Made by a program: the position numbers and the translations under genes | Notes under the pieces: generated by a model | What the model was told of the DNA's origin: nothing | Seen by the model: only the letters and a program-made list of their open reading frames with translations | The model's database searches: none | Shown here: one piece after another, positions 37,600 through 48,255 of the stretch | Layout of the letters: the number at the start of each line of letters is the position of its first letter | How positions within the stretch are numbered: position 1 is the stretch's first letter | NCBI RefSeq assembly: GCF_034344865.1 | Contig: NZ_CP133774.1 | Span: 1,116,001 to 1,180,000 of the forward strand | Direction: 5' to 3' | DNA from: Pseudomonas sp. 10S4 | Lineage (GTDB): Bacteria > Pseudomonadota > Gammaproteobacteria > Pseudomonadales > Pseudomonadaceae | DNA: 64,000 nucleotides

Positions 37600-39396
37600 T
37601 CAAAGCGCAAACAACTCCGCCGGCAGCTTCATCAGGCAATCACTCCCCGCCTCGATCGCCGCCCGATGAGCGGCAGTTCGCGGCAGCAATCGCTTGAAGT
37701 AGAACTCGCAGGTCGCCAGTTTGCCCTGGCAATATTCGGCATCGCCGCTGCCCGCGCCCAACTGCGCCTGAGCCACCAGCGCCATGCGCAGCCATAGATA
37801 GCCGAGGATGATGTAACCGCTGTACATCAAGTAATCCACCGACGCAGCGCCGACTTCATCCGGATTTTTCATCGCGGCCATGCCGATTTTAGTCGTCACC
37901 TCGCCCCACTGCTGATTCAAGCCATTGAGCTGTGCCACAAAGCTGCCGAGCTGTGGATGCTCCGCGTTTGCCGCGCAGAACTTGTGGACGATCTTGGTAA
38001 AGCCACGCAGCAGTTTGCCCTGGCTGCCGAGGACTTTACGTCCCAGCAAGTCCAACGCCTGAATGCCGTTGGTACCTTCGTAGATCGGCGCAATCCGGCA
38101 GTCGCGAACCAATTGCTCCATACCCCACTCGCGGATAAAGCCGTGGCCGCCAAACACCTGCATGCCGTGGTTGGTCACTTCCAGGCCGGTATCGGTCATG
38201 AAGGCTTTGCAGATCGGCGTCAGGAATGCCAACAGATCTTCTGCATCCTGCCGCGCCGTTTCATCCGCGCTCAAATGCGCGGCATCCAACAACTGCGCGG
38301 TGAAGTAGGTCAGCGCCCGGTTGCCTTCGTTGAAGGCCTTCATGGTCAGTAACATCCGGCGCACATCGGGATGGACGATGATCGGGTCGGCAGGTTTTTC
38401 CGGGGCTTTCGGGCCGGTCAGCGAGCGCATTTGCAAGCGATCGTTGGCGTACTTGATCGCGCCCTGGAAGCTCGCCTCGCCCAGACATAAGCCCTGCATG
38501 CCGGTGCCCAGGCGCGCGTGGTTCATCATGGTGAACATGCAATTCAGGCCTTTGTTCGCTTCACCGATCAAGAATCCCTTTGCATCGTCAAAATTGAGCA
38601 CGCAGGTGGCTGAGGCCTTGATGCCCATTTTGTGTTCGATGGAGCCGCAGGAAACGCCGTTGCGCTCGCCCGCTTCACCTTCGGCATCGGGTAGGAATTT
38701 GGGAACGATGAACAGCGAAATGCCCTTGGTCCCGGCCGGTGCATCCGGCAGTTTGGCCAGCACTAAATGAATGATGTTGTCGCTCATGTCGTGTTCGCCG
38801 GCGGAGATGAAAATCTTGCTGCCGGAGATCGCGTAACTGCCATCAGCCTGGGGCAACGCGCGGGTCTTGATGATGCCCAGGTCGGTGCCGCAATGGGCTT
38901 CGGTCAGGCACATGGTGCCGGTCCATTGGCCGGCAGTGAGTTTGCTCAAGTAAGTCTGTTTTTGCGCTTCGGTGCCATGGGCGTGGATCGCCGACATTGC
39001 GCCGTGGGTCAGGCCGGGGTACATGCCCCAAGAGGTGTTGCTGGAGCCGACCATCTCGCTGATGACCAGGCCCAGTGAGCTCGGCAAACCCTGGCCGCCG
39101 TAAGTTGGATCGGCCGCCAGACCATGCCAGCCACCTTCCACGTATTGTGCGAAGGCTTGCTTGAAGCCTGTAGGCGTTGTCACCACGCCGTTGTCGAAAT
39201 GGCAGCCTTCTTCATCACCGCTGCGATTCAGCGGTGCGAGAACGTTTTCACAAAATTTCGCGCCTTCTTCGAGGATCGCATTGACCATGTCCGGGCTGGC
39301 GTCGGTAGCGCCGAGCGCGGCGTAGTTGCTGTGAAAGTCGAAGACGTGGTCGATCAGAAAGCGCATGTCGCGCAGGGGAGCTTTGTACTCAGGCAT
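37600..39396 (-). CDS. acyl-CoA dehydrogenase (second of three paralogues)
   Basis: 598 residues from ATG 39396 (MPEYKAPLRDMRFLIDHVFD), with GGAGAA before it. Same architecture as its neighbours: [52 protein letters not shown]. By eye it is closer to the third paralogue (41037-42842) than to the first. A diguanylate cyclase gene stands between this copy and the third. Confidence 0.94.
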   Translation of the reverse strand: MPEYKAPLRDMRFLIDHVFDFHSNYAALGATDASPDMVNAILEEGAKFCENVLAPLNRSGDEEGCHFDNGVVTTPTGFKQAFAQYVEGGWHGLAADPTYGGQGLPSSLGLVISEMVGSSNTSWGMYPGLTHGAMSAIHAHGTEAQKQTYLSKLTAGQWTGTMCLTEAHCGTDLGIIKTRALPQADGSYAISGSKIFISAGEHDMSDNIIHLVLAKLPDAPAGTKGISLFIVPKFLPDAEGEAGERNGVSCGSIEHKMGIKASATCVLNFDDAKGFLIGEANKGLNCMFTMMNHARLGTGMQGLCLGEASFQGAIKYANDRLQMRSLTGPKAPEKPADPIIVHPDVRRMLLTMKAFNEGNRALTYFTAQLLDAAHLSADETARQDAEDLLAFLTPICKAFMTDTGLEVTNHGMQVFGGHGFIREWGMEQLVRDCRIAPIYEGTNGIQALDLLGRKVLGSQGKLLRGFTKIVHKFCAANAEHPQLGSFVAQLNGLNQQWGEVTTKIGMAAMKNPDEVGAASVDYLMYSGYIILGYLWLRMALVAQAQLGAGSGDAEYCQGKLATCEFYFKRLLPRTAAHRAAIEAGSDCLMKLPAELFAL

Positions 39397-39486
39397 GGTC
39401 GTTTCTCCGGCAGCAGATACCTCAAACCTACTGCCGCGCACCACGCCTCACAATCACAGTCCAGACGCTGAATGCGCCATCATCAC

Positions 39487-40806
39487 TCAACCCGCAGCAG
39501 CGTCCATACGCACCGCGCCACGGCGGCTTTGGCCGAACGCCACCACGCAATTTCGCCCGGCACCCTTGGCGCTGTAGAGCGCTTCGTCAGCCGACTTGAG
39601 CACTTGTTCGGGCGTACGCTGCTCCAAGCGTTCGGCGACGCCAATGCTGACCGTAACCGACACACTCGACGCACCGGAGCCGGCTCGACGCTGGCGACCT
39701 TGCTGGTCGTCCTGAGGACGGTCCGGATTGCGCAATTGAATGTTGTAGGACGCAATCGACTCGCGGATGACTTCCAGGTGCGGCATGCACTCTTCGAGCG
39801 TCTTGCCCGCGAACACCAAGGCGAATTCTTCGCCCCCGTAGCGATACGCCCTACCGCCTCCGCTGATCTTGGACAGTTTGCTGGCAACCAATCGCAGCAC
39901 CTGATCGCCGACATCGTGGCCGTGGGTGTCGTTGAATTTCTTGAAGTGATCGACGTCGCTCATGGCCAGTACGTAATTGCGTCCCAAGCGCTGCATGCGC
40001 TCGTTCAACGCGCGACGTCCCGGCAGCCCGGTGAGTTCGTCGCGGAAAGCCATTTGATAGGCTTCGTGTGCCACCGCCGCCGCAATCATCAGCATGACCT
40101 GACTGCACATGATGTTCAGGGTGAACGGCAGGATGAAGGTTTTCGGCAACATCCAGAACAACCCCAGCAAGCCCACGAGTTGCGCGGCGTGCAAGGGCCT
40201 CGGGTTGCGCCAGTATTGCCAGGCCAGCAGTAAAAACGCGGCGAAGAACACGGGATAGGACAACTGGATCAGGCTCATCCAGGCACCGTGCAAGGCAGGC
40301 CAGCGGATTTCCGAGAGCCACATCAGCAGCGGCTGTGGGTAACTTTGCTCAATGCCCAGCGCCACGCTACCGAACGCCAGCAACACAGCGAAGCGCGCCA
40401 CCATGTCCTGAAACAGGTGAGTGCGTTCCTGCCACGCCGCGAACAGGCCGAACAGCAACGGCAACAGCAAACAACAGAGATGGAAAACCACCGCTGCGTC
40501 TTCGCGAACCTTGCCGTTATCGCGGTAATAGTCGGTCTGGGTGTCGAGCAGGAAGTAGGCGATGTACACCGTGACCATCAGAAACAGTTCACGCTGGCGT
40601 CGGTAAACCGCGCAATAAGCACCGCCGAGCAACAGCACCAAGGTTGGCAACACGTTGAACAGCGAAGTGAAGAAGACGTTGAGATCCTTTATGTACGCAG
40701 CCGAAAGCCCAGCAAGCAACAGCAGTAGTGAGGGCAAAAAATGACTGAAGCGTACAGCGGAAGAACGCGGCAAGGGTAAAGCTCCGACCCAACAGAAAGA
40801 TGGCAT
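39487..40806 (-). CDS. membrane diguanylate cyclase (GGDEF domain)
   Basis: 439 residues from the ATG at 40806 (an upstream in-frame ATG at 40836 is possible). About seven hydrophobic helices over residues 20-250 form a sensor-like membrane module of unknown ligand. The C-terminal GGDEF domain begins FRDELTGLPGRRALNERM and has the active-site variant Y-G-G-E-E-F, which is catalytically competent in other cyclases. I see no R-x-x-D inhibitory site five residues before it. Product c-di-GMP. Confidence 0.9.
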   Translation of the reverse strand: MPSFCWVGALPLPRSSAVRFSHFLPSLLLLLAGLSAAYIKDLNVFFTSLFNVLPTLVLLLGGAYCAVYRRQRELFLMVTVYIAYFLLDTQTDYYRDNGKVREDAAVVFHLCCLLLPLLFGLFAAWQERTHLFQDMVARFAVLLAFGSVALGIEQSYPQPLLMWLSEIRWPALHGAWMSLIQLSYPVFFAAFLLLAWQYWRNPRPLHAAQLVGLLGLFWMLPKTFILPFTLNIMCSQVMLMIAAAVAHEAYQMAFRDELTGLPGRRALNERMQRLGRNYVLAMSDVDHFKKFNDTHGHDVGDQVLRLVASKLSKISGGGRAYRYGGEEFALVFAGKTLEECMPHLEVIRESIASYNIQLRNPDRPQDDQQGRQRRAGSGASSVSVTVSIGVAERLEQRTPEQVLKSADEALYSAKGAGRNCVVAFGQSRRGAVRMDAAAG

Positions 40807-40981
40807 TGTGCCTGCACCTGGAGCAGTTAAGCACATGAGAGGTGATCTATGTCACATCGCCAGCCTCTGTAACGGCAGGAATCGGGGATTTCTTAGCAAT
40901 TTAGTAGGGAATATTTATCGAGGGGACGCCAACAATCCATCGTGGGTGGCCTGTCTTGCACAGCGGATTTTCGCCAGGAAC

Positions 40982-41016
40982 AAAAAAGCCGCTGCTCTCG
41001 AAAGAACAGCGGCTTT
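40982..41016 (-). terminator. terminator of the third acyl-CoA dehydrogenase gene
   Basis: GCCGCTG and CAGCGGC flank a 12-base loop; on the minus strand the stem is followed by TTTTTT. It lies about 20 bases past the stop at 41037. Confidence 0.9.
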
Positions 41017-41036
41017 GTGAAGGAACTGCGCGGGGT

Positions 41037-42842
41037 TTAGTAACCCAGGGCGAAGTCTTCTTCTTTCATGTCCATCAGGTTGTTGGCGCCCGACAGCATG
41101 GTCACAACGTGAGTGCGGGTACGCGGCAGGATGCGCTGGAAGTAGAAGCGCGCCGTCTGCAGCTTGGCGGTGTAGAACGCGGTTTCGGTGGTGCCGGCAG
41201 CCAGTTTCTCGGCAGCCAGACGCGCCATGTCAGCCCAGAAGTAGGCCAGGCAGGCATAACCGGAGTACATCAGGTAGTCCACCGACGCGGCGCCGACTTC
41301 TTCACGGTCTTTCATGGCCGCCATACCGACCTTCATGGTCAGCTCGCCCCATTCTTTGTTCAGCGCAGCCAATGGCTCGACGAACTCTTTGACCGCTTCG
41401 TTGCCTTCGTTGGTCTGGCAGAACTTGTGGACGATCTTGGTGAACCCTTTCAGAGCCTCGCCTTGAGTCATCAGCACTTTGCGGCCCAACAGGTCGAGTG
41501 CCTGGATACCGGTGGTGCCTTCGTACAGCATCGAAATGCGGCTGTCGCGAACGTTCTGCTCCATGCCCCACTCGGCGATGAAACCGTGACCACCGTAGAT
41601 TTGCACGCCGTGGTTGGCGGATTCAAAACCGACTTCAGTCATGAAGGCTTTGGCGATCGGAGTCATGAAGGCCAACAGTGCGTCAGCCTTCTTCTTCTCT
41701 TCTTCGTCCACGCCGTATTTGACGATGTCGACTTGCTTGGCGGTGAAGTAAACCATCGCGCGGTTGCCTTCGGCGAACGCCTTCATGGTCAACAGCATGC
41801 GACGTACGTCTGGGTGCACGATGATCGGGTCTGCGGCTTTTTCCGGCGCTTTCGGGCCAGTCAGGGAGCGCATTTGCAGACGATCACGAGCGTATTTCAG
41901 GCCGCCCTGGAAGCCGATCTCGGCGTGGGCCAGACCTTGCAGCGCGGTACCCAGGCGAGCGGTGTTCATAAAGGTGAACATGCAGTTCAGGCCTTTGTTC
42001 GCCGGGCCGATCAGGAAACCGGTGGCCGCGTCGAAGTTCATCACGCAGGTCGCGTTACCGTGGATGCCCATTTTGTGTTCCAGGGAACCACAGGTCACGG
42101 CGTTGCGAGCGCCGATCGAACCGTCGGCGTTCGGCATGAACTTCGGAACGATGAACAGCGAAATGCCTTTGGTGCCAGCCGGCGCATCCGGCAGACGTGC
42201 CAGCACGATGTGGACGATGTTGTCGGCCATGTCGTGTTCACCGGCCGAGATGAAGATCTTGGTGCCGGAGACTTTGTAGGAACCGTCGGCCTGAGGTTCG
42301 GCCTTGGTGCGCAACATGCCCAGGTCGGTGCCGCAGTGCGGTTCGGTCAGGCACATGGTACCGGTCCATTCGCCGGAAACCAGCTTGGTCAGGTAAGCAT
42401 CTTGCTGCTCAGGCGTACCGTGCTCGGAAATGGTGTTCATCGCGCCATGCGACAGGCCTGGGTACATGCCCCACGACCAGTTGGCTTCGCCAACCATTTC
42501 ACTCACGGCCAGACCCAGAGACTCCGGCAAGCCTTGGCCGCCATGCTCTACGTCGTGGGCCAGGCTTGGCCAGCCGCCTTCAACGAATTGTTTGTAGGCT
42601 TCTTTAAAGCCAGTCGGGGTTTTAACGCCGGACTCGCTCCAGGTGCAGCCTTCGGTGTCACCCACGCGGTTCAGCGGAGCCAGCACCTGCTCACAAAACT
42701 TGGCGCCTTCTTCGAGAATGGCGTCAACCATGTCCGGAGTTGCGTCTGCGCAAGCCGGAAGGCTCTGATAGTGCGCTTCGTAGCCGAGCAGTTCGTCACG
42801 AACGAAGCGAATATCACGCAAGGGGGCCTTGTAGTCAGGCAT
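41037..42842 (-). CDS. acyl-CoA dehydrogenase (third of three paralogues)
   Basis: 601 residues ([20 protein letters not shown]). Features: [60 protein letters not shown]. It has its own promoter region and terminator, so it is a separate unit from the other two copies. Codon use is strongly biased to preferred codons, suggesting high expression. Corresponds by order to the PA0506-0508 group implicated in fatty acid degradation. Confidence 0.95.
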   Translation of the reverse strand: MPDYKAPLRDIRFVRDELLGYEAHYQSLPACADATPDMVDAILEEGAKFCEQVLAPLNRVGDTEGCTWSESGVKTPTGFKEAYKQFVEGGWPSLAHDVEHGGQGLPESLGLAVSEMVGEANWSWGMYPGLSHGAMNTISEHGTPEQQDAYLTKLVSGEWTGTMCLTEPHCGTDLGMLRTKAEPQADGSYKVSGTKIFISAGEHDMADNIVHIVLARLPDAPAGTKGISLFIVPKFMPNADGSIGARNAVTCGSLEHKMGIHGNATCVMNFDAATGFLIGPANKGLNCMFTFMNTARLGTALQGLAHAEIGFQGGLKYARDRLQMRSLTGPKAPEKAADPIIVHPDVRRMLLTMKAFAEGNRAMVYFTAKQVDIVKYGVDEEEKKKADALLAFMTPIAKAFMTEVGFESANHGVQIYGGHGFIAEWGMEQNVRDSRISMLYEGTTGIQALDLLGRKVLMTQGEALKGFTKIVHKFCQTNEGNEAVKEFVEPLAALNKEWGELTMKVGMAAMKDREEVGAASVDYLMYSGYACLAYFWADMARLAAEKLAAGTTETAFYTAKLQTARFYFQRILPRTRTHVVTMLSGANNLMDMKEEDFALGY

Positions 42843-43068
42843 AGCGATAAACCTCTGCTGATGTAACCGGGAATGAACGACCGTGTTGATTTGTTGTGAC
42901 GGTCAAACAGTTGTTTGAAACATACGTTTACGCCCAAATCTTGTCAAGCATCGATCTTTTGCCATTCGTCATCATGCCGCGCACATAACGGCCACACAGC
43001 CGCACACCGCCGTCGACAAAGCGACAAGCCATGCAGGAAAGATTAGTTGAGGGAGAAGGACTTACGCA

Positions 43069-43095
43069 GAAAAACGCCGCGAAGATTCGCGGCGT
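43069..43095 (-). terminator. terminator after the small flagellar-rod-like gene
   Basis: ACGCCGCGAA and TTCGCGGCGT flank a short GAT-type loop; on the minus strand TTTTT follows. It ends 25 bases past the stop of the gene at 43120. Confidence 0.9.
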
Positions 43096-43119
43096 CGGAG
43101 TAGCAGATTCAGCAAGTGA

Positions 43120-43416
43120 TCAAGCGTAGGTATCAATCAACGTCCCCAGCATTTCATCGGAAGCCTTGGCGACTTTCGCGCCGAGCTCAACCTGAAACTT
43201 GCCCTGAGACATCTCGACCATATTGCTGGCCAGGTCTGATTGCTGGCTGCGATCTACCGAACGCAGACGATCAACCTGTGCTTCGGAGGATTGGCTCTTC
43301 TCCGAGCGATCAATCGTGGTGTTGGCGATCTGGCCGGCAGCCTGATCGACACGGTTCTGCCCCGTCTGAATAGAGCTCAGACCGGCATAAAAAGCGGTGC
43401 TTCCTGAGATTTCCAT
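43120..43416 (-). CDS. small orphan protein resembling fused ends of flagellar rod/hook proteins
   Basis: 98 residues with no membrane segment or signal peptide. The N-terminus STAFYAGLSSIQTGQNRVDQ and AAGQIANTT resembles the start of flagellar rod and hook proteins (small hydrophobic residues, then xAxxIANxxT), and the C-terminus DLASNMVEMSQGKFQVELGA, then KVAKASDEMLGTLIDT, resembles their C-terminal coiled-coil helix. The core domain between the two is missing. It is not in a flagellar cluster; it is read alone, next to bioD. It appears conserved in pseudomonads as a hypothetical protein. A role in flagellar assembly is only a guess from the resemblance. Confidence 0.8.
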   Translation of the reverse strand: MEISGSTAFYAGLSSIQTGQNRVDQAAGQIANTTIDRSEKSQSSEAQVDRLRSVDRSQQSDLASNMVEMSQGKFQVELGAKVAKASDEMLGTLIDTYA

Positions 43417-43538
43417 GGGAGAACTCGTCCTTGCAAAGGATCAACAGTGGCCATTGAAGCAGACACGTGGGCAAAACACCCGACAAAAACACTAATGGCA
43501 TAGTGCCTTGTCATAGCAAAAACCCGCACCTGGAAATA

Positions 43539-44219
43539 TTAATCCAACAGATCCAATTGCAGATGCTCGGCCACCGCCTCCGCCGTCACCGACTTGAGTT
43601 TCGGCACCCGCCCCAAACACGGTGCGGGTATGCGCTCGGCCAACGTGGCGAGGTTTTCCTCCAGGCGCGAGGTCTTCGGATCAATGATGTTGGCCACCCA
43701 GCCCGCCAATTGCAGCCCATCGTTAGCAATCGCTTCAGCGGTCAGCAGTGCATGACTGATGCAACCCAACCGCACGCCAACCACCAGAATCACGGGCAGA
43801 TTCAGCGCCATCGCCAAGTCCGACAAATTGTCCTGATCCGCCAAAGGCACGCGCCAGCCACCAGCGCCTTCAATCAGCGTGAAGTCTGCGTTCAAATCCA
43901 GAATCTCACGCATCGGCGTCAGCAAGGATTGCACCGTCAACGCCACGCCCGCCTCCCGCGCTGCCAGATGCGGAGCGATCGCCGGTTCGAACGCCACCGG
44001 GTTGACCTGTGCATACGTCAACGGCACCGAACACTCAGCCAGCAACGCCAACGCATCGGCGTTACGCAATCCCTTGGGTGTCACCTCGCAACCGGAGGCC
44101 ACCGGTTTGCCCGCCGCCGTACTCAACCCCGCCAACCGCGCGGCATGCAGCAAACCCGCAGCAACGGTGGTCTTGCCGACATCAGTGTCGGTGCCCGTGA
44201 TGAAATAGGCTGCGCTCAT
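43539..44219 (-). CDS. bioD: dethiobiotin synthase
   Basis: 226 residues. BioD carboxylates 7,8-diaminopelargonate using ATP and CO2. P-loop [20 protein letters not shown] at the N-terminus, then GKPVASG and [12 protein letters not shown]. Last gene of the leftward bioBFHCD operon, overlapping bioC by 4 bases. Confidence 0.97.
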   Translation of the reverse strand: MSAAYFITGTDTDVGKTTVAAGLLHAARLAGLSTAAGKPVASGCEVTPKGLRNADALALLAECSVPLTYAQVNPVAFEPAIAPHLAAREAGVALTVQSLLTPMREILDLNADFTLIEGAGGWRVPLADQDNLSDLAMALNLPVILVVGVRLGCISHALLTAEAIANDGLQLAGWVANIIDPKTSRLEENLATLAERIPAPCLGRVPKLKSVTAEAVAEHLQLDLLD

Positions 44220-45028
44220 AAGGGTTTCTCCAACACGGCATAAACCACTTGATAAGTCGCCGGCAGTCCCTGTGCCTGACGAAACTGTTCATACGCCTCG
44301 ATCAAGCCGAGGATTCGCGCCCTGCCGGTCAAACCGCCCGGCCGTCCAGGGTTCAGGTTATGCGCGCCCAGCGCCTTGAGCTCGTGGGTCAGGCTGCGCA
44401 CATCCGGGTAATGCAGCACATGCACACAGGCTTGCAGACTGACAACCTTCAAGCCACTGGCCGTGCACAGCTGTTGATAAGTACCGAACTCGCGGAAGCG
44501 GTTGACGTGCACCATGCCATCCACCTGACGCCAACTGTCACGCAATTCGTACAACGTTCCTACACAAAGACTAGCAAACGCGAAAACACCGCCCGGTTTC
44601 AATGCCCGATATGCCTCACTGAGCACCGACGTAAAGTCCGAACACCACTGCACCGCGAGGCTGGAGAAAATCAGGTCACAGGTCGAGTCCTGCAACGGCA
44701 GCCGCTCGGCATCGCCGGCGATGAAGTGCGTTGCACCGCCCAATGGCCGAGCGTGATTGAGCATGCCCTCCGCGATGTCCAGCGCCACGCCGTGACCGGC
44801 AGGAAAACGCTCACCCAGCGCTCGACTGAAATGCCCGGTGCCGCAGCCCAGGTCCAGCCAGCGACCCGGTACAAAATCATCTGGCAACCGACGTAACAGC
44901 TCGCTGCCAACATCGCGCTGCAACTCAGCCACGCTGTCGTAGCTGGCCGCCGCGCGGGAAAAGGACGCTGCCACCTGACGTTTGTCGGGCAAACCACCGG
45001 GCAGGTTGGGAAGGGATAAATCAGTCAT
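44216..45028 (-). CDS. bioC: malonyl-ACP O-methyltransferase BioC
   Basis: 270 residues from ATG 45028 ([20 protein letters not shown]). SAM-dependent methyltransferase with motif I in [15 protein letters not shown] and DIAEGM. It methylates malonyl-ACP to start pimelate synthesis. The open frame extends 42 bases upstream into bioH, but that part is not typical. It overlaps bioH by 8 bases. Confidence 0.96.
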   Translation of the reverse strand: MTDLSLPNLPGGLPDKRQVAASFSRAAASYDSVAELQRDVGSELLRRLPDDFVPGRWLDLGCGTGHFSRALGERFPAGHGVALDIAEGMLNHARPLGGATHFIAGDAERLPLQDSTCDLIFSSLAVQWCSDFTSVLSEAYRALKPGGVFAFASLCVGTLYELRDSWRQVDGMVHVNRFREFGTYQQLCTASGLKVVSLQACVHVLHYPDVRSLTHELKALGAHNLNPGRPGGLTGRARILGLIEAYEQFRQAQGLPATYQVVYAVLEKPL

Positions 45029-45752
45029 CACCGGACTCATGCAAAAATGCCTGGATCGCCCCCGCCACACCGTGGGGGTCTTCCAGAAGAAACGCGTGGC
45101 TGGCCTGTTCGATCAGGCCGATTTCGACATCCGGCAACAGCGCCAGCAATTCTGCGGCCGCTTCGGCCGGAACCAACCCGTCGAGGCCGGCGAACAGATG
45201 CAGTTGTGGGCCACGGAACGCCTGCAACGCCTGACGTGTATCCAGTTGCGCAAGCACTTCCAGACCACTCATCAATACCGCCGTCGACGTACTCGGCGCA
45301 CCGCCAAGCAACAGTCGCGACAGCCCGCGCGGGTCTTCGGCACCTTGGGCGCAGAGCAGCGAGAAACGTTTCAACGTCATGCGCGGATCGGCGCCACAAC
45401 CCGCCAGAAACGCATCGAACGTCTCGCCGGGCATCGCACTCAGCCATTGCTCATGGGCGACAAACGAAGGGTTACTCGAAAGCGTCAGCAAGCCGCAGCA
45501 GCGATCACCGCGCCGCGCCGCCAACTCGGAGGCGAGCATGCCGCCCAGAGACCAACCGCCGAGCCAGGCATCCTGAGGCAGAGTCGAATCGAGCTCATCA
45601 AGCCACTCGGCAAGATCACCCGATTCCAGTTCCGGCAAAGGTTCGATCTCGACCCGCAGGTGTTCATCCAGCCCCTGCAACGCCGCCGCCAAGGGCTCCA
45701 GCGGCGAAACGCCGAGTCCCCAGCCAGGCAGCAGAATCAAACGATCACGCAT
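45021..45752 (-). CDS. bioH: pimeloyl-ACP methyl ester esterase BioH
   Basis: 243 residues from ATG 45752 ([20 protein letters not shown]). Alpha/beta hydrolase with the nucleophile in [17 protein letters not shown], catalytic Asp near [10 protein letters not shown] and His in [13 protein letters not shown]. It removes the methyl group added by BioC once pimeloyl-ACP is made. Overlaps bioF by 8 bases. Confidence 0.95.
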   Translation of the reverse strand: MRDRLILLPGWGLGVSPLEPLAAALQGLDEHLRVEIEPLPELESGDLAEWLDELDSTLPQDAWLGGWSLGGMLASELAARRGDRCCGLLTLSSNPSFVAHEQWLSAMPGETFDAFLAGCGADPRMTLKRFSLLCAQGAEDPRGLSRLLLGGAPSTSTAVLMSGLEVLAQLDTRQALQAFRGPQLHLFAGLDGLVPAEAAAELLALLPDVEIGLIEQASHAFLLEDPHGVAGAIQAFLHESGDD

Positions 45753-46923
45753 GGCTTGGCTCCGGTCCCAGTTGTGCAAAACAATCGGCCAGTCCATTTA
45801 ACAATAGCTGCACCTGCGCCTCGCTGTGGGCGGCGGTCAGGGTCACGCGCAAGCGAGCGCTGCCGGCCGGCACGGTGGGCGGACGGATCGCGGTCACCAT
45901 CAGACCGCGCTCGCGCAGCATCTGCGACAGTCGAACCGCGCGCCCGGCATCGCCAATCATGATCGGCTGGATCGGTGTGAAGCTGTCCATGAGTTCCAGG
46001 CCGATTTGTTCGGCACCTCGACGAAATTGACGGATCAGCACATTAAGGTGCTCGCGCCGCCAATGCTCGCTGCGCAGTAATTCGAGACTTTTCAGCGTCG
46101 CGCAGGCCAGGGCCGGCGGCTGGCTGGTGGTGTAGATGTAGGGACGAGCGAACTGGATCAGACTCTCGACCAACTCTTCGCTACCCGCCACAAAAGCACC
46201 GGCCGTACCGAACGCCTTGCCGAGGGTGCCGACCAACACCGGCACATCCTCCTGACTCAAGCCAAAATGCTCGACGATCCCGGCACCATTGGCGCCCAGC
46301 GGACCAAAGCCGTGGGCATCATCGACCATCAGCCACGCACCTTTGGCCTTGGCCTCGCGGGCCAGCGCCGGCAGATCGGCGATGTCGCCGTCCATGCTGA
46401 ACACGCCGTCGGTGGCTACTAGCGTGTTGCCGGTGGCTTTCTCCAGGCGCTTGGCCAGGCTCTCAGCGTCGTTGTGCAGATAACGATTGAAGCGCGCACC
46501 GGACAACAAACCGGCATCCAGCAAGGAGGCGTGATTGAGCCGGTCTTCCAGCACCGTATCGCCCTGCCCGATCAACGCGGTGACCGCGCCGAGGTTGGCC
46601 ATGTAACCGGTAGTGAACAGCAGCGCACGCGGGCGCCCGGTGAGATCGGCTAACGCCTCTTCCAACGCGTGATGGGGGGTGCTGTGGCCGATAACCAAAT
46701 GCGAAGCCCCGCCGCCGACGCCCCAGCGAGCCGCACCGGCGCGCCAGGCTTCGATCACTTGCGGGTGATTGGCCAGGCCCAGGTAGTCGTTGTTACAAAA
46801 CGCCAGCAACGGCTGACCATCGACGACTACTTCAGGGCCTTGAGGGCTTTCGAGCAGTGGGCGTTGGCGATAGAGATTTTCGGCACGACGGGCAGCAAGG
46901 CGTGCGGCGAGATCGAAAGACAT
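45745..46923 (-). CDS. bioF: 8-amino-7-oxononanoate synthase
   Basis: 392 residues from ATG 46923 ([20 protein letters not shown]), with GAGG upstream. PLP enzyme condensing pimeloyl-ACP with alanine. Motifs: [40 protein letters not shown], and the PLP lysine in [20 protein letters not shown] of about 90 bases separates it from bioB. Confidence 0.97.
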   Translation of the reverse strand: MSFDLAARLAARRAENLYRQRPLLESPQGPEVVVDGQPLLAFCNNDYLGLANHPQVIEAWRAGAARWGVGGGASHLVIGHSTPHHALEEALADLTGRPRALLFTTGYMANLGAVTALIGQGDTVLEDRLNHASLLDAGLLSGARFNRYLHNDAESLAKRLEKATGNTLVATDGVFSMDGDIADLPALAREAKAKGAWLMVDDAHGFGPLGANGAGIVEHFGLSQEDVPVLVGTLGKAFGTAGAFVAGSEELVESLIQFARPYIYTTSQPPALACATLKSLELLRSEHWRREHLNVLIRQFRRGAEQIGLELMDSFTPIQPIMIGDAGRAVRLSQMLRERGLMVTAIRPPTVPAGSARLRVTLTAAHSEAQVQLLLNGLADCFAQLGPEPSHA

Positions 46924-46964
46924 GCAGGCCTCGGAGGTCAATATGGGTAAACATTCAATCCCAA

Positions 46965-47054
46965 TGTGGGAGCGGGCTTGCTCGCGAAGGGGCCGTCACA
47001 TCCAACATTTATGGTGACTGAAACTCCGCCTTCGCGAGCAAGCCCGCTCCCACA
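46965..47054. repeat. REPIN between bioB and bioF
   Basis: TGTGGGAGCGGGCTTGCTCG at 46965 and its inverted copy ending at 47054, about 42 bases apart. It lies inside the bio operon. Confidence 0.92.
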
Positions 47055-47070
47055 TTTGATTTGTGTCGGG

Positions 47071-48126
47071 TCAAACAGCAGCGTTATAGAACTGCTCGCT
47101 GCTCTTCTGCTCAACCAGCGCCTGCTCGATAGCCGCTTGATGCACTTCATCGGCGTGCTCTTCGCGCGCTTCCGGCAGAATGCCCAGGCGCGAGAACAGT
47201 TGCATGTCCTTGTCGGCCTGCGGGTTGGCGGTGGTCAGCAACTTGTCGCCGTAGAAAATCGAGTTGGCACCGGCGAAGAAGGCCAGGGCCTGCATCTGCT
47301 CGTTCATCGCTTCGCGGCCGGCGGACAGGCGCACGTGGGATTGCGGCATCAGGATGCGGGCGACGGCGAGCATGCGAATGAAGTCGAACGGGTCGATGTC
47401 ATCGGCGTTTTCCAGCGGCGTACCAGCAACTTTCACCAGCATGTTGATCGGCACCGATTCCGGGTGTTCCGGCAGGTTGGCCAACTGGATCAGCAGGTTG
47501 GCGCGGTCATCGAGGGACTCGCCCATGCCGAGGATGCCACCGGAGCAGATCTTCATCCCCGAATCACGCACATAAGCCAGGGTTTGCAGACGCTCGCCAT
47601 AGGTGCGGGTGGTGATGATGCTGCCGTAGAACTCCGGCGAGGTATCGAGGTTGTGGTTGTAGTAGTCGAGGCCAGCGTCGGCCAGCGCAACGGTCTGGTC
47701 CTGATCGAGACGACCGAGGGTCATGCAGGTTTCCAGGCCCATGGCTTTCACGCCTTTGACCATCTCCAGCACGTACGGCATGTCTTTGGCCGACGGGTGT
47801 TTCCAGGCAGCGCCCATGCAGAAACGGGTCGAACCGATGGCCTTGGCGCGAGCGGCCTCTTCGAGGACCTTCTGCACTTCCATCAGTTTTTCTTTTTCCA
47901 GGCCGGTGTTGTAGTGACCGGACTGCGGACAATATTTGCAATCTTCCGGGCAGGCGCCGGTCTTGATCGACAGCAGCGTCGAAACCTGGACTCGGTTGGC
48001 GTCGAAATGCGCGCGGTGCACCGTCTGCGCCTGGAACAGCAGGTCGTTGAATGGCTGAACGAAGAGTGCTTTGACTTCGGCCAAAGACCAGTCATGACGC
48101 AGGGTTGCAGAGGTGCTGGCGCTCAT
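47071..48126 (-). CDS. bioB: biotin synthase
   Basis: 351 residues. Radical SAM enzyme inserting sulfur into dethiobiotin. Iron-sulfur motif C-P-E-D-C-K-Y-C after LLSIKTGA; later [15 protein letters not shown] and [12 protein letters not shown]. First gene of bioBFHCD. Its promoter overlaps a BirA-type operator in front of comF. Confidence 0.98.
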   Translation of the reverse strand: MSASTSATLRHDWSLAEVKALFVQPFNDLLFQAQTVHRAHFDANRVQVSTLLSIKTGACPEDCKYCPQSGHYNTGLEKEKLMEVQKVLEEAARAKAIGSTRFCMGAAWKHPSAKDMPYVLEMVKGVKAMGLETCMTLGRLDQDQTVALADAGLDYYNHNLDTSPEFYGSIITTRTYGERLQTLAYVRDSGMKICSGGILGMGESLDDRANLLIQLANLPEHPESVPINMLVKVAGTPLENADDIDPFDFIRMLAVARILMPQSHVRLSAGREAMNEQMQALAFFAGANSIFYGDKLLTTANPQADKDMQLFSRLGILPEAREEHADEVHQAAIEQALVEQKSSEQFYNAAV

Positions 48127-48200
48127 GGGCGTTTCCTTGATTTATGCTTGGCTGGCGACTGGGGTAACGCAATACCCACAGGCGCGACACGGATGTTCGG

Positions 48201-48255
48201 CATATTTAAGGAAGAGCGATGCGCTGTCAACCACGATACGCAGGACCGGTTTACA
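48201..48255 (-). promoter_or_regulatory. bioO: BirA-type biotin operator and bioB promoter
   Basis: CTGTCAACC (48223-48231), 15 bases, GGTTTACAT (48247-48255): 15 of 18 positions match the gammaproteobacterial biotin operator (TTGTAAACC-N15-GGTTTACAA), as I recall it. On the minus strand the perfect -35 box TTGACA (48229-48224) lies inside the left half-site, with a 17-base spacer and the weak -10 AAATAT (48206-48201), about 75 bases before the bioB start. Biotinyl-AMP-bound BirA here would block bioB transcription. Confidence 0.72.
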
